A DNA stretch of 64,000 nucleotides, from assembly GCA_023390395.1 (NCBI GenBank), contig JAEWCY010000036.1, positions 36,215 through 100,214 on the forward strand, given 5' to 3'. The stretch comes from Pseudomonadota bacterium (GTDB taxonomy: Bacteria > Desulfobacterota > Desulfovibrionia > Desulfovibrionales > Desulfovibrionaceae). Under the pieces are notes generated by a model. It did not search any database, was not told the origin of the DNA, and was given only the letters and a program-made list of their open reading frames with translations. Numbering within the stretch: position 1 is the first letter of the stretch; each line of letters starts with the position of its first letter. Positions 42,197 through 51,749 of the stretch are shown piece by piece. The position numbers and the translations under genes are program-made.

Positions 42197-42503
42197 CGGC
42201 GCGCCGCTTTGACAGGGCCCTCCCGGCCGGGTCAGACAGGCATCGAAATGCAGCGTGGGCGGCAACAGCCGCAAGGCCTTCCTGGACGAGATGCCACGAC
42301 GTGAGGACCTCCTCCATGACCGCGTGTATTGATTCGGAATTTTTCCTTGCGATTTCACGCAAGTTAGCGCATAGAGAGCAAAGGGACCATGCGTCAATAG
42401 CCACGCTGAACGCGAGCTCATGTTACAACTACGGCGTCACCCAACAAAATACCATATTTCGAGATAGCTAACCGCTACGAACGGGATACTCAGGCGGTGA
42501 TGA
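42197..42503. other. Intergenic region after cbiL
   Basis: 307 bp with no supported gene. The second half is notably AT-richer than the cobalamin operon, marking the entry to the glycan block. No clear terminator or promoter was found. Confidence 0.4.
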
Positions 42504-43853
42504 ATGCGGCCAATCGTCAAACGAAGAGAAAGGGCTGTTATGGTCATGCATGCAGCGAACAGTCTCTCTTCCTACGATAACCTGCAACGAGTCGTCCTCT
42601 ACACGTGCCTCTTCTATCTTTCCTATTGCTACCTGCCGCGCTTTTTAGTCTTTCTTGACATTTTTCCCCACGAATACACTTGGGAGGAACTCTTCCTCAA
42701 CTACGAAGCCGGCTTCCTGCGCCGTGGCTTGCTTGGAGCGATCGCCCACGGCCTTTTCCCGGCCGTGACACCTCTGGTCTTTTACGGAACGGTCATCGGG
42801 GTAGGCTATTTCCTCACACTCCACCTCAGTGCGGATTTCTTCGGGAAGTTCGATCCGCTTGTCATCATCCTCGCCTTCGCCTCTCCCGCGCTGCTGGCTT
42901 TTCCGGCCTATGCCTTCCAGGCCCTGGGCCGCAAGGATCTCCTCATCACGCTTTTTACTCTTATCCTGGCCAAGCTGGCCGGTCGGGAGGCCCGGCGGGC
43001 CGCCTCGCCGAACCGTATCCGGCAACTGTACGCCTTTTTCACCATCGGGGCCGGCCTGTGCATCCTCATCCATGAACTGGAGGCCTTCCTCGTCCCCATC
43101 CAGCTTTTCATCATGAGCGTCCTGTTGTGGCCTACCGGCAGGACCCGGGACATCATCGCCTGCTCTTGCGCTGCGGCCGTCTTCCTGTTGCTTCTCGACA
43201 TCGTCCTCTTCGCTTTTCCCGTATCCCCCGGCGCGGGTGACATCATCTGCCAGTCCTGGGCCGAGGCGATACCGGCGCTGTCCTGCCAGGCGGCCTTCAT
43301 GCGCAACAACCCCTTCCGCTGGCTGAGCATCGCCCCGAAGGACGGCCTGGGGCTGGCCCTTTCCATCATGACCGCTCCGGCGACCGCTGCCAGCTATGCC
43401 CTGGGCCTGCTTCTCGCCCTGGCGCCGGCCATCGTCGCGACGCGGCTTTACGGTCAACGGCATTTCACCACGGTCGCAAAAGGCAGTCTTTTTCTGCGCC
43501 TGTGCCACGACGCCGGCGTACTCGTCCCCTTCGGCCTTTTCTTCGCGGGGATGGATTATGGGCGCTGGATCAACCTGATCGCCACCCATGCGCTTGTCGC
43601 CGCCTGCGCCGTCATAGCCGCCGCTCACACGCCTCAAGAACTCGAGCGTCGAAACGGCGCGATCCACGCCCGTCGCCTCGAATTCCTGTCCCAGCGACCG
43701 GTCCAGAGCGCCGCCTCCGCTTTCCTCCTCGTCGTCTATCTCAGTTCGTGGCGCATGGAGCATTACGTCCCTGCCGGGGCTTTCGCCCTGCGCGGCGACC
43801 TGTTGCAGGCGGTCGCCTCCTGTGTCGCAACGATCCGGAAGCTCCTGCCGTGA
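42504..43853 (+). CDS. Polytopic membrane protein of the glycan cluster
   Basis: 449 residues (437 if the ATG at 42540 is used; both starts have a purine-rich site). About ten hydrophobic helices with a conserved-looking loop FLNYEAGFLRRGLLGAI near residue 75 and FQALGRKDLLI later. The layout resembles polysaccharide-cluster integral membrane proteins of unknown role. It couples to the following glycosyltransferase by a GTGA overlap. Confidence 0.7.
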   Translation: MRPIVKRRERAVMVMHAANSLSSYDNLQRVVLYTCLFYLSYCYLPRFLVFLDIFPHEYTWEELFLNYEAGFLRRGLLGAIAHGLFPAVTPLVFYGTVIGVGYFLTLHLSADFFGKFDPLVIILAFASPALLAFPAYAFQALGRKDLLITLFTLILAKLAGREARRAASPNRIRQLYAFFTIGAGLCILIHELEAFLVPIQLFIMSVLLWPTGRTRDIIACSCAAAVFLLLLDIVLFAFPVSPGAGDIICQSWAEAIPALSCQAAFMRNNPFRWLSIAPKDGLGLALSIMTAPATAASYALGLLLALAPAIVATRLYGQRHFTTVAKGSLFLRLCHDAGVLVPFGLFFAGMDYGRWINLIATHALVAACAVIAAAHTPQELERRNGAIHARRLEFLSQRPVQSAASAFLLVVYLSSWRMEHYVPAGAFALRGDLLQAVASCVATIRKLLP

Positions 43854-44659
43854 AACGAACGTCCCCCATCCGGAGAAGCACCGTGCAAGCCGCCATCCCG
43901 CCGACCCGAACCTTTGAGGGGCTCACCGTCATTTTGCCGGTCCTCAACGAGACGCAATCCCTGCGGGGCACCATCGAGACGCTCGAGGCCGAACTCGCCG
44001 CCTGCCCTCACGATTACTGCATCGTCGTCTGCGACCGGACCACGCCCCAAAGCGGCGCCGTCGTCGAAGCTCTGCGCGCAGCCCACGGCGAGAGCATCCG
44101 CGTCCTGCGCCAAAAACGTCCCTTCCTCGGCGGGGCCATGCGGGACGCCTTCGATGCGGCCCGCGCCAGCCACGTCGTCATGATGGCCAGCGACCTCGAA
44201 ACCGACCCGGCCACGGTCAAAGCCATGGTGGAAGCCGCCCGACGACGACCGGGAGCCGTCGTCACGGCCTCCCGCTGGCGCAGGGGCGGCGGCTTTTCCA
44301 ACTACGACCCGATCAAGCTCCTGGCCAACCGGTTGTTCCAAAAACTTTTTTCACTGCTGTACGCAACGCGTTTGACGGATATGACCTTCGGGTTTCGACT
44401 GTTCCCCACCAATCTGGTTCAAGCCATCGCCTGGGAGGAACTGCGCCATCCGTTTCTCTTCGAGACCATCCTCAAGCCGTTACGCCTGGGCGTTCCGGTC
44501 ATCGAACTGCCCTCGGCCTGGAAGGCGCGCACCGAAGGAACGTCCAGCAATACGTTCCTCGCCAATTTCATGTACTTTCGCACCGGACTGCGCATCCGGT
44601 TCATGGACAAACGACGCATTCTTCTGGTGGATTGCGCCCAAGGGAGTGGTAAGGAATGA
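43850..44659 (+). CDS. Family 2 glycosyltransferase
   Basis: 269 residues. GT-A fold with LTVILPVLNETQSLRGTIETLE at the start, MMASDLETDPATV (the DxD-like metal site) and a dolichol-phosphate-mannose-synthase-like end (DMTFGFRLF...FETILKPLRLGVPVIELP). It lacks TM helices, so it probably hands a sugar to a lipid or to a membrane partner. Start GTG at the upstream stop. Stop overlaps the next gene (ATGA). Confidence 0.82.
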   Translation: MKRTSPIRRSTVQAAIPPTRTFEGLTVILPVLNETQSLRGTIETLEAELAACPHDYCIVVCDRTTPQSGAVVEALRAAHGESIRVLRQKRPFLGGAMRDAFDAARASHVVMMASDLETDPATVKAMVEAARRRPGAVVTASRWRRGGGFSNYDPIKLLANRLFQKLFSLLYATRLTDMTFGFRLFPTNLVQAIAWEELRHPFLFETILKPLRLGVPVIELPSAWKARTEGTSSNTFLANFMYFRTGLRIRFMDKRRILLVDCAQGSGKE

Positions 44660-45576
44660 AAAAAATCATCGTCACCACGACGATCAATCCGCCGACGGAA
44701 GCCATCGCCAAGTTCGACGCCCTGCCCGGCTGGGAACTCATCGTCGTCGGCGACCTGAAAACGCCCGCCGGCTACACTCTAGCCAACGGCCGCTACCTGT
44801 CGCCCGAAGCGCAACAGGCCTATGATCCCGAACTGTCCGAAGCCATCGGTTGGAACTGCATCCAGCGACGCAATTTCGGCCTGCTCGTGGCCCATGACAA
44901 CGGGGCCGACGTCGTCGCCCTGGTGGATGACGACAATATCCCCCTGCCCGGCTGGGGCGAGGACCTGCTGCTCGGGCGAGAGGTCGAAACGCGTTTTTTC
45001 GAAACCGACCTGCCTGCGTTCGATCCTGTGGGGGTGACCAACCATCCCACGCTCTGGCATCGGGGCTATCCCCTGCCGCTTCTGGCCAAACGGAGCCGGC
45101 GCACCGAAACGCGCCGACGAATACGCGCGGACATCCAGGCGGATTTCTGGAACGGCGATCCGGACATCGATGCCATATGCCGGATGGAGCACGCGCCGGA
45201 ATGCGAATTCGACCCGGCGCTTTTCCCCATCGCCGCCAACGCGCCCTCGCCGTTCAATTCCCAGAACACGTTCCTGTCCCGGCACGTCCTTCCCGATTAC
45301 TTCCTCTTCCCCCACATCGGACGCATGGACGACATCTGGGCGGCCTATCACAGCCAAGCCCTTGGGCATACGGTCATTTTCGGCAAGGCTTCCGTGTACC
45401 AACAGCGAAACGCCCATGACCTGATCCAGGATATGAAAAAAGAATATCTCGGCTACGAGCATAACCTGGCCATCGTGACGGCGCTTCGTAACGAAGCTGA
45501 AGCGTTGCTGTCCTTTCTGCCCGAGCGCTCCAAGCAAGCCTTCTCCCTCTACAAAAGGCATTTTGCACATGCGTAA
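44656..45576 (+). CDS. STELLO/reversibly-glycosylated-polypeptide-like protein
   Basis: 306 residues. VTTTINPPTEAI at the start, then WELIVVGDLKTP, RRNFGLLVAHDNGADVVALVDDDN (the DDD metal site) and NSQNTF. These resemble plant STELLO/RGP-type glycosyltransferase-like proteins and a sparse bacterial group. The fold is GT-A. The role is probably a sugar transfer or mutase step in surface glycan building. Overlaps the epimerase by 8 bp. Confidence 0.72.
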   Translation: MKKIIVTTTINPPTEAIAKFDALPGWELIVVGDLKTPAGYTLANGRYLSPEAQQAYDPELSEAIGWNCIQRRNFGLLVAHDNGADVVALVDDDNIPLPGWGEDLLLGREVETRFFETDLPAFDPVGVTNHPTLWHRGYPLPLLAKRSRRTETRRRIRADIQADFWNGDPDIDAICRMEHAPECEFDPALFPIAANAPSPFNSQNTFLSRHVLPDYFLFPHIGRMDDIWAAYHSQALGHTVIFGKASVYQQRNAHDLIQDMKKEYLGYEHNLAIVTALRNEAEALLSFLPERSKQAFSLYKRHFAHA

Positions 45577-46555
45577 GATCCTGATCACCGGCGGCGCGGG
45601 ATTCGTGGGCCGCCATTTCACGCGGCGTTTTCTCGAAATGGGCGACACCGTCCATGTCGTCGATTCCGTCGCCCCGCTTACGGGCGGCATCGATCCGGCT
45701 GACGGCTGGCCGCTTTTCGACCCCCGCGACTTCACGTCGTTCACGTTTCACAAAGAAGATTGCCGCTCCTTTTTCTCGCGCGTGCGGGATACGGACTTCG
45801 ACTACGCCGTGCATTTGGCCGCCATGGTTGGCGGCCGGGAAGTCATCGAGAATAATCCCATCGCCGTGGCCGACGATCTGTCCATCGACGCGGCGTATTG
45901 GCAATGGGCGGTAGCGGCCAGGCCAGGCAAGACGCTGTGCTTCAGCTCCAGCGCGGCCTATCCCGTAAGCCGCCAGCAGGAGTCGGGCTACGAGCTGTTG
46001 CGCGAGGACATGATCGACTTCTCGAGCGGCATCGGCCTGCCGGACATGACCTATGGCTGGGCCAAACTCACCTGCGAGTATCTCGCCCGGTTGGCCTACA
46101 GGAAGCACGGGTTGCGCTCGATCTGCTTCCGTCCCTTTTCCGGTTACGGCGAGGACCAATCCGCAGCCTACCCTTTCCCGAGCATCTGCATGCGCGTGCT
46201 GGCCAACAGGGGGGCGAAGACGCTCCACGTCTGGGGCAGCGGCCGACAATTGCGCGATTTCATCCACATCGACGACTGCGTGGAAGGAGCGCTGGCCATG
46301 ATGGACCGCATCGACGACGGCGGGGCCGTGAACCTGTCCACCGGCGTGTACACGAGCTTTCTGGACTTCGCCCGCCTCGCCGCCCACTGCTGCGGGTTCA
46401 CACCGGAGGTCGGCGGCATGACGGACAAGCCGTCCGGAGTCTTCGCCCGGGCAGGAGACACCGCGCTCCAAAACAAGCTCGGCTTCGCGGCCCGCGTGGC
46501 CTTTGCCGAAGGCGTAGCCCGGGCACTCCGGCATTATGAAGGAAACAGTGCCTAG
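45569..46555 (+). CDS. NAD-dependent sugar epimerase/dehydratase
   Basis: 328 residues of the extended SDR type. The NAD loop is GGAGFVGRH and the catalytic Tyr-x3-Lys is in TYGWAKLTCEYLAR, with Ser in FSSSAAYPV. The substrate half contains RPFSGYGEDQ and RDFIHIDDCV. It fits a nucleotide-sugar 4-epimerase or GDP-sugar epimerase. The starting ATG at 45569 has AAAGG upstream. Confidence 0.85.
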   Translation: MRKILITGGAGFVGRHFTRRFLEMGDTVHVVDSVAPLTGGIDPADGWPLFDPRDFTSFTFHKEDCRSFFSRVRDTDFDYAVHLAAMVGGREVIENNPIAVADDLSIDAAYWQWAVAARPGKTLCFSSSAAYPVSRQQESGYELLREDMIDFSSGIGLPDMTYGWAKLTCEYLARLAYRKHGLRSICFRPFSGYGEDQSAAYPFPSICMRVLANRGAKTLHVWGSGRQLRDFIHIDDCVEGALAMMDRIDDGGAVNLSTGVYTSFLDFARLAAHCCGFTPEVGGMTDKPSGVFARAGDTALQNKLGFAARVAFAEGVARALRHYEGNSA

Positions 46556-46823
46556 CGACGCTGCGTCGGCGATTTTCCACGACGAATCCGGCGCTTTTCC
46601 ATGGGCGAGGCCAACGGCTGTGGCTGGGCTTCACATCCGCGAGGGCAGACACACCGATTCCGTCGACGATACTGTTGCATAACCTGGCGTACGCATCACG
46701 GGATGCGACGCGATTGTCCCATCGCTGCACCCTCAGGCTTCCTGCGGACATGTTTCAGAACGAGAAACCGCAACCGTCGAAACGATCGGCCAACCGACGC
46801 GTCATCACAGCAGGATAAGTGAG

Positions 46824-48413
46824 ATGCCTTTCTACACGCTCAGGCTGGACAAATATGCAGCGATACTTACGTTCCTGTGGATATCTTTTTTCATTTACAC
46901 TTTGGCTGAGTGCCTTCGACTTTGTCAAGGCCATCTGATCTATGCGCTGGACGATCCGTATATCCACCTGACCTTTGCCTCCCGTCTGCTGCAAGGGACT
47001 TTCGGCATCAACCAGGGAGAACTGGCATCGCCTGGTTCCTCACTTCTCTGGCCTTGGCTGATGGCGCTGACGGAGATAGGGAAGCTCGGCGTATGGGGGC
47101 CGCTCATCGCCAATATCCCCATCGCTCTCTGCAGTGTTTATCTTGGCGGCGTCCTTTTGAAAAAAATCAATGCCGTCGAACCACTGACGCGTTCCCCCTA
47201 CGCCTATGCGCTGGGGCTGACCATGATTTTCGCGATGAACGCGGTCGCTTTGCCGTTTACGGGGATGGAGCACTTGCTGCACATCCTCCTTCTGCTCGTC
47301 ATCCTCCTTGAGATGCTCAAGGTTGCCAGGGGAGCGGGCCCAAGTCGGGTGTTGGGCGTCTGCCTTGTCTTGCTCCCCCTTGTCCGCTTGGAAGGACTGG
47401 CTTATGCGGGTACAGCCTTTCTCGTTCTCTGGCTGCGGGGATATCGCAAGCAAAGCCTCGCTTACGCCGCCGGCCTGACCGCCCTTTTGGGAATTTATGC
47501 CGGTGTCATGCTGCACCTGAAACTGCCGATCATCCCTGGCTCTATTTTATTAAAATCCGACTTTGCCTCCAGCGCTGTCCAAGGCGACGGCATTTCCTAC
47601 GCTCTGCTGAATCATTTCCTGGGCTCGCTGGCCCATCCTTCCGGGCAAATGCTGCTCGCATGCGGCTTCATCATGCTTTGCATGCTGATCCACCAACGCC
47701 ATAACCGCGCCATGCTCTTTATCGTCCTGCCAGTCTTCGCCGCCGTCGTAGCCCATATTTTCGCGGGGCATTACGGCTTTTTCTTCCGTTATGAGGACTA
47801 CGCGATGACCCTGGCCTTTTTCGGCATCCAGATTTGCCGCGACAACCGGGAAGACGTCGCGCAACACCAGGGATCGGCCTTGCTGAGCTGCCTCCTGCTC
47901 GTCATGAGCGTCTTCATTGCCGCCCCTTATGCCAAAGCCGCGCTCCTCACGCCGCTGGCCGCGCGGAACAACTATGAGCAGCAGTATCAAATGCGCCGTT
48001 TTGTCTTCGACTTTTTTCCAGAACCTATCGCCGTCAATGACTTAGGCTTGGTCAGTTTTGGAAATGACAACTATGTGCTCGACCTGTGGGGGTTGGGATC
48101 GGAAGAAATTCGCAAGCTCAAAATGGCAAACGCCTACGACAGCAAGGCCATGGAGCGGATCATCAAAGAACACAACATTCAATTGATCATGATCTACGAA
48201 TCTTGGTATCGGGATCAAATCCCGGCAAGTTGGGTCAAACTTGCCGTCCTGCACACGAGAGAACGAATTGTCGTCGCCCAACAGGATGTCGCTTTTTTCG
48301 CTCCCTCCGCCACGCAGACCGACGCATTGAAACAGGCCCTGGTCCGCTTCAAAAAAACCTTGCCCCGCGAAATCGGTTTGCAGCTGTTTTTTGATCCGAG
48401 CGGCTTCGAATGA
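46824..48413 (+). CDS. GT-C-like polytopic membrane protein
   Basis: 529 residues. N-terminal helix, then an acidic loop ALDDPYIHLTFASRLLQG that matches the first-loop Asp pair of GT-C glycosyltransferases, then eight or more TM helices and a soluble C-terminal domain from about residue 385. Such enzymes use lipid-linked sugars on the outer face of the membrane. It ends the glycan block. GGATAAG before the ATG. The exact sugar is unknown. Confidence 0.72.
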   Translation: MPFYTLRLDKYAAILTFLWISFFIYTLAECLRLCQGHLIYALDDPYIHLTFASRLLQGTFGINQGELASPGSSLLWPWLMALTEIGKLGVWGPLIANIPIALCSVYLGGVLLKKINAVEPLTRSPYAYALGLTMIFAMNAVALPFTGMEHLLHILLLLVILLEMLKVARGAGPSRVLGVCLVLLPLVRLEGLAYAGTAFLVLWLRGYRKQSLAYAAGLTALLGIYAGVMLHLKLPIIPGSILLKSDFASSAVQGDGISYALLNHFLGSLAHPSGQMLLACGFIMLCMLIHQRHNRAMLFIVLPVFAAVVAHIFAGHYGFFFRYEDYAMTLAFFGIQICRDNREDVAQHQGSALLSCLLLVMSVFIAAPYAKAALLTPLAARNNYEQQYQMRRFVFDFFPEPIAVNDLGLVSFGNDNYVLDLWGLGSEEIRKLKMANAYDSKAMERIIKEHNIQLIMIYESWYRDQIPASWVKLAVLHTRERIVVAQQDVAFFAPSATQTDALKQALVRFKKTLPREIGLQLFFDPSGFE

Positions 48414-48482
48414 ATTTTACACGGACGGCCTGCCGCGTCCTTTGTATGGGAGCCGGGTCTATAACCCGCCACCTCTCGCCGC

Positions 48483-50438
48483 TTAAGGCAGCTTTTCGAC
48501 GTCCGCCCGGGCTTCGTAATACGGCGTGCCCTGGCCCACGGCGCTGACCATGTCCGGGATGAGGCGGTTGACGCCCTGGGCTGCCTTCAGCCAGCCGCCG
48601 CGCTCGCAACTGACCACGTCCGGCCGCAGGCCCGGGTCGTGGCGCACCACCACCTCCATGGCCCCCAGTTCGCTCGCCAGCCGCGCCGGGCCGCCGTCGG
48701 CGATGCCCAGGCGCGTGGCCTCGTCCGTGGCCATGGTCAGCACGGCCGGCCCGCCGTGGTCGCCGGGCACGCGCTCGGAGCACAGATGCCCGGCCCCGCC
48801 CGGGGTCAGCAGGTGGTAGGGATAGCGCGCGCCGTCGCGGCAGTCGGCGCAGGACGTGACCTCCGTGAGCAGTCGGAACCGGCCGTTCGGCGTGTCGAAC
48901 TTCCCGTCCCGCCAGGGCGTCATGGGCGCGTCCGGGATGCGCACCGGGCCGCGCCATAGGTCGTCCCAGGCCACGCCCTTTTCCAGGAGCGGCCGGATGA
49001 GCAGCTTAAGCCACTCCTCGTCGGTCTTGACGAACTCCTTCGCGAAGGGGAAGCGCCGGGCCAGGTCCATGAAGATGTCGAACTGGGAGCGGCACTCCCC
49101 GGGCGGCGGCGCGGCCGGGGTCAGCGGCCCCACGTGGTTGTGGCCGAAGCTCGCCACCAGGTCGCGCTGCTCGAAAAAGGCGGCGCAGGGCAGAAACAGG
49201 TCGGCATGGTCGGCCGTGTCGTCGAGAAAGAGGTTCATGTCCACGACGAAGGGCACGCTGTCCAGGGCCCTGGCCACGAGGTCCGAATTCGGGGCCATGC
49301 ACACCGGGTTGGCGGCCGTGATCACCGCCACCTCCACTTTCGGGTCCCTGGCCGCGAGGATCTCCCGGCCGATCTGCGGCATGAGGAACTTGCGGCGCGG
49401 CGGATGGAGGTCCTCTCCCCAGAGCTCGGGGTCGTAGGGCCCCCATTCCTCGAAGCCCTGGGACACCCCGCCGCCGGGCAGGCCGATGTTGCCCGAGACC
49501 GCGCCCAGGGCGTCCACGGCGCGCACCAGCTCGTGCCCCAGGCGGAAGCGGTGCAGGCCCCAGCCGAGCAGCGTGGCCGTGGGCCGGCCGGCCACGTAGG
49601 CCTCGGCCAGGGCGGCGATGGCCGCCGGGTCGACGTCGCAGGCGGCGGCAAGCTCCTCCATGGAATAACGGGCCACAAGGGCGAGATAGGCGTCCAGGTC
49701 GTCGCAGCGCCCGGTGAGAAACGCCCGGTCCTCCCGGCCGTTTTCCAGAATGCGCTTGGCCGCGGCCAGGGCCAGGAAGGCGTCACGGCCGGGCTTCACC
49801 CGCAGGTGGACGTCGGCCAGACCGGCGGATTCGCTCCGGCGCGGATCGACGAGGATGACGCGCGCCCCGCGCTTTTTGGCGTCGCGCAGGTGCGGCAGCA
49901 GGCCTGGCTGGGTGGCGACGGGATTGCGGCCCCACAACACGATGGTGCGGGCGTTTTGGAGGTCCAGGGGATCGTGGGAGACCCGGGGGCCGAAGTCCAG
50001 GCTCTGGGCGGCGTAGCCCGTGCCGCCGCACAGCGTGCCGGCCAGCGTCGTCACGCCGCCGAGCAGGGCGAAGAAGCGGGCGTTGACGATTTTCAGCGCC
50101 GTGCGCTCGCCGAAGCCCATGTAATAGAGGATGGACTCCGGGCCGTGGGCGGCCACGGCGTCCTTGAGCCGCTCGGCCAGTTCGTCCAGAGCTTCGTCCC
50201 AGGTGACGCGGGTAAGCGCGCCGCCCCGGCGGCGCAGCGGATGGACCACGCGCTCGGGGCTGTAGAACCGGCGCAAAAAGGCCGGGGCCTTGCGGCAGGC
50301 CGTGCCCCGGTTGACGGGATGGTCGGGGTTGCCGGAGAGCCGGACCACGCGCCCGCCCGCGACATGGGCCAGCAGGCCGCAGGCGCTGGGGCAATCGCGG
50401 GTGCAGGTCACGGGCACTGGATTTCGCGTCAGGGACAT
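48483..50438 (-). CDS. Molybdopterin oxidoreductase (DMSO-reductase family)
   Basis: 651 residues. A [4Fe-4S] site is formed by CTRDCPSAC near the N-terminus plus the Cys in GTACRKAP. The molybdopterin-binding sections follow, including VLWGRNPVATQPG and the C-terminal dinucleotide-binding domain. A Cys in TLCGGTG (codon TGC) is at the position of the metal ligand; it is not selenocysteine. No signal, [4Fe-4S] ferredoxin subunit or membrane partner is encoded next to it. GGAGGAACG before the ATG at 50438. Substrate cannot be assigned. Confidence 0.85.
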   Translation of the reverse strand: MSLTRNPVPVTCTRDCPSACGLLAHVAGGRVVRLSGNPDHPVNRGTACRKAPAFLRRFYSPERVVHPLRRRGGALTRVTWDEALDELAERLKDAVAAHGPESILYYMGFGERTALKIVNARFFALLGGVTTLAGTLCGGTGYAAQSLDFGPRVSHDPLDLQNARTIVLWGRNPVATQPGLLPHLRDAKKRGARVILVDPRRSESAGLADVHLRVKPGRDAFLALAAAKRILENGREDRAFLTGRCDDLDAYLALVARYSMEELAAACDVDPAAIAALAEAYVAGRPTATLLGWGLHRFRLGHELVRAVDALGAVSGNIGLPGGGVSQGFEEWGPYDPELWGEDLHPPRRKFLMPQIGREILAARDPKVEVAVITAANPVCMAPNSDLVARALDSVPFVVDMNLFLDDTADHADLFLPCAAFFEQRDLVASFGHNHVGPLTPAAPPPGECRSQFDIFMDLARRFPFAKEFVKTDEEWLKLLIRPLLEKGVAWDDLWRGPVRIPDAPMTPWRDGKFDTPNGRFRLLTEVTSCADCRDGARYPYHLLTPGGAGHLCSERVPGDHGGPAVLTMATDEATRLGIADGGPARLASELGAMEVVVRHDPGLRPDVVSCERGGWLKAAQGVNRLIPDMVSAVGQGTPYYEARADVEKLP

Positions 50439-50525
50439 CGTTCCTCCGAACGGCGCTTGACCGTGACGGAGGCGCGCCAAGGACGGAGGATAGCGGGCAA
50501 TGCCTATGGGCGCAACCCGGGGCGG

Positions 50526-51749
50526 TCACGCCCCGAGGGCGGCCGGGGGACGTTCGCCGGCCAGAAGCAGCACCACCGCCGTCCCGCCCGGGCCCGAAAG
50601 GACCTCGAATCCGGCTGCGTGCCTGGCCGCCATGACGCCGGCCAGGGCCAGTTCCCGGCCCGGCCCGGCCGCCGCGTCCCCTTCGCCCGGCGCGCCGTCG
50701 TCGCGCACGGTCAGCTCCACCGCCTCGTCCCGGCGGCGGGCCGTGACGTCGATGCGCCCCTTGCCGCCCGGGGCCAGGCCCCGCAACGCGCGCGAAAGGA
50801 CGAGCAAGAGCGTGCGGCCCAGGTCGCCCGCCGGAAAGACCACCGGCGGCAGGTCCGGCTCGAAGTCCGTGTACACTTCCGCGACGTATTTCCAGATGCC
50901 GCGCGTGAGGGTCAGGACGTCGTCCACGACCTCGGCCAGGTCCACGGCCCGAGTCGAGGCCGTGCCCGGCTGGGCGTAGCGGCCCAGGGACCGGACCATG
51001 GCCGCCACCCGGTCGAGGCCTTCCCGGGATTCGCGCACGGCGGCCGGGGTTTCCTCCAGCAGGAACCGCAGCTCCTCGTCCTCGAGAAGCTCGGCCAGGG
51101 CGGCGGCCAGTCCGGTCGGGTCCTGGTCCAGGCGCAGGGCCTCGGCGCTCAGGGCGTCCAGGGCCTCGACCATGCGGGCGAAGGCGTTGGCGAGAAATTC
51201 CAGGTTGCCGCCCACGTACTGCACCGGCGAGGCGATCTCCCGGGAGATGCCGGCCACGAGTTCGCCCAGGGATTCCATGAGCGGTCCGTCCAGGCCCGCG
51301 CCGGGCTCGTCCCGATGCGGCGCGCGCGCCCCCTCGTGAGGCGGCCTGGGCGCGCCGCCTTCCAGGCGGCGGCCCTCCTCGCGACGGGCGGCGGCCAGGG
51401 CCCGGCGCAGGCGGAAAAGCAGGCGCAGGCGCGCCGCCAGCTCCACGGCGCAGATCGGGGCGCGGACGGTCTCGTCGGCCAGTTCCAGGACCCGGGCCAC
51501 GGCCGCGTCGTCGGCCAGCGGATCGAGCACGGCCACGACGGGAACGGAAGACGTTCCAGGGCGTTCGCGCAGGGATCGCACGGCGTCGGCCCGGGCCGCC
51601 AGCAGCCCTGCCGGAGCCACCAGCCCGTCGAGGCCGCCGCCCAGATCCTCGGGCCCGGCCACATGGCGCACGGCCAGACCCAGGTCCGCCAGGCCCCTGG
51701 CCAGGTCTCCCGCCGCCTCCCCCTCCAGCCACAGGCCGATGACGTCCAT
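50526..51749 (-). CDS. Degenerate histidine-kinase-like protein
   Basis: 407 residues. Residues 1-115 are a receiver-like domain without a clear phospho-Asp. A disordered linker leads to a HisKA-like helix reading GELVAGISREIASPVQYVGGNLEFL, and a GHKL-type ATPase region ends the protein. Related kinases read AHEIN at this place; here Arg170 replaces His and Ser replaces Asn. The N-box (VLSRALRG) and G1 box (DDGAPG) are also weak. It probably cannot autophosphorylate and may act as a docking or pseudo-kinase protein. Confidence 0.72.
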   Translation of the reverse strand: MDVIGLWLEGEAAGDLARGLADLGLAVRHVAGPEDLGGGLDGLVAPAGLLAARADAVRSLRERPGTSSVPVVAVLDPLADDAAVARVLELADETVRAPICAVELAARLRLLFRLRRALAAARREEGRRLEGGAPRPPHEGARAPHRDEPGAGLDGPLMESLGELVAGISREIASPVQYVGGNLEFLANAFARMVEALDALSAEALRLDQDPTGLAAALAELLEDEELRFLLEETPAAVRESREGLDRVAAMVRSLGRYAQPGTASTRAVDLAEVVDDVLTLTRGIWKYVAEVYTDFEPDLPPVVFPAGDLGRTLLLVLSRALRGLAPGGKGRIDVTARRRDEAVELTVRDDGAPGEGDAAAGPGRELALAGVMAARHAAGFEVLSGPGGTAVVLLLAGERPPAALGA

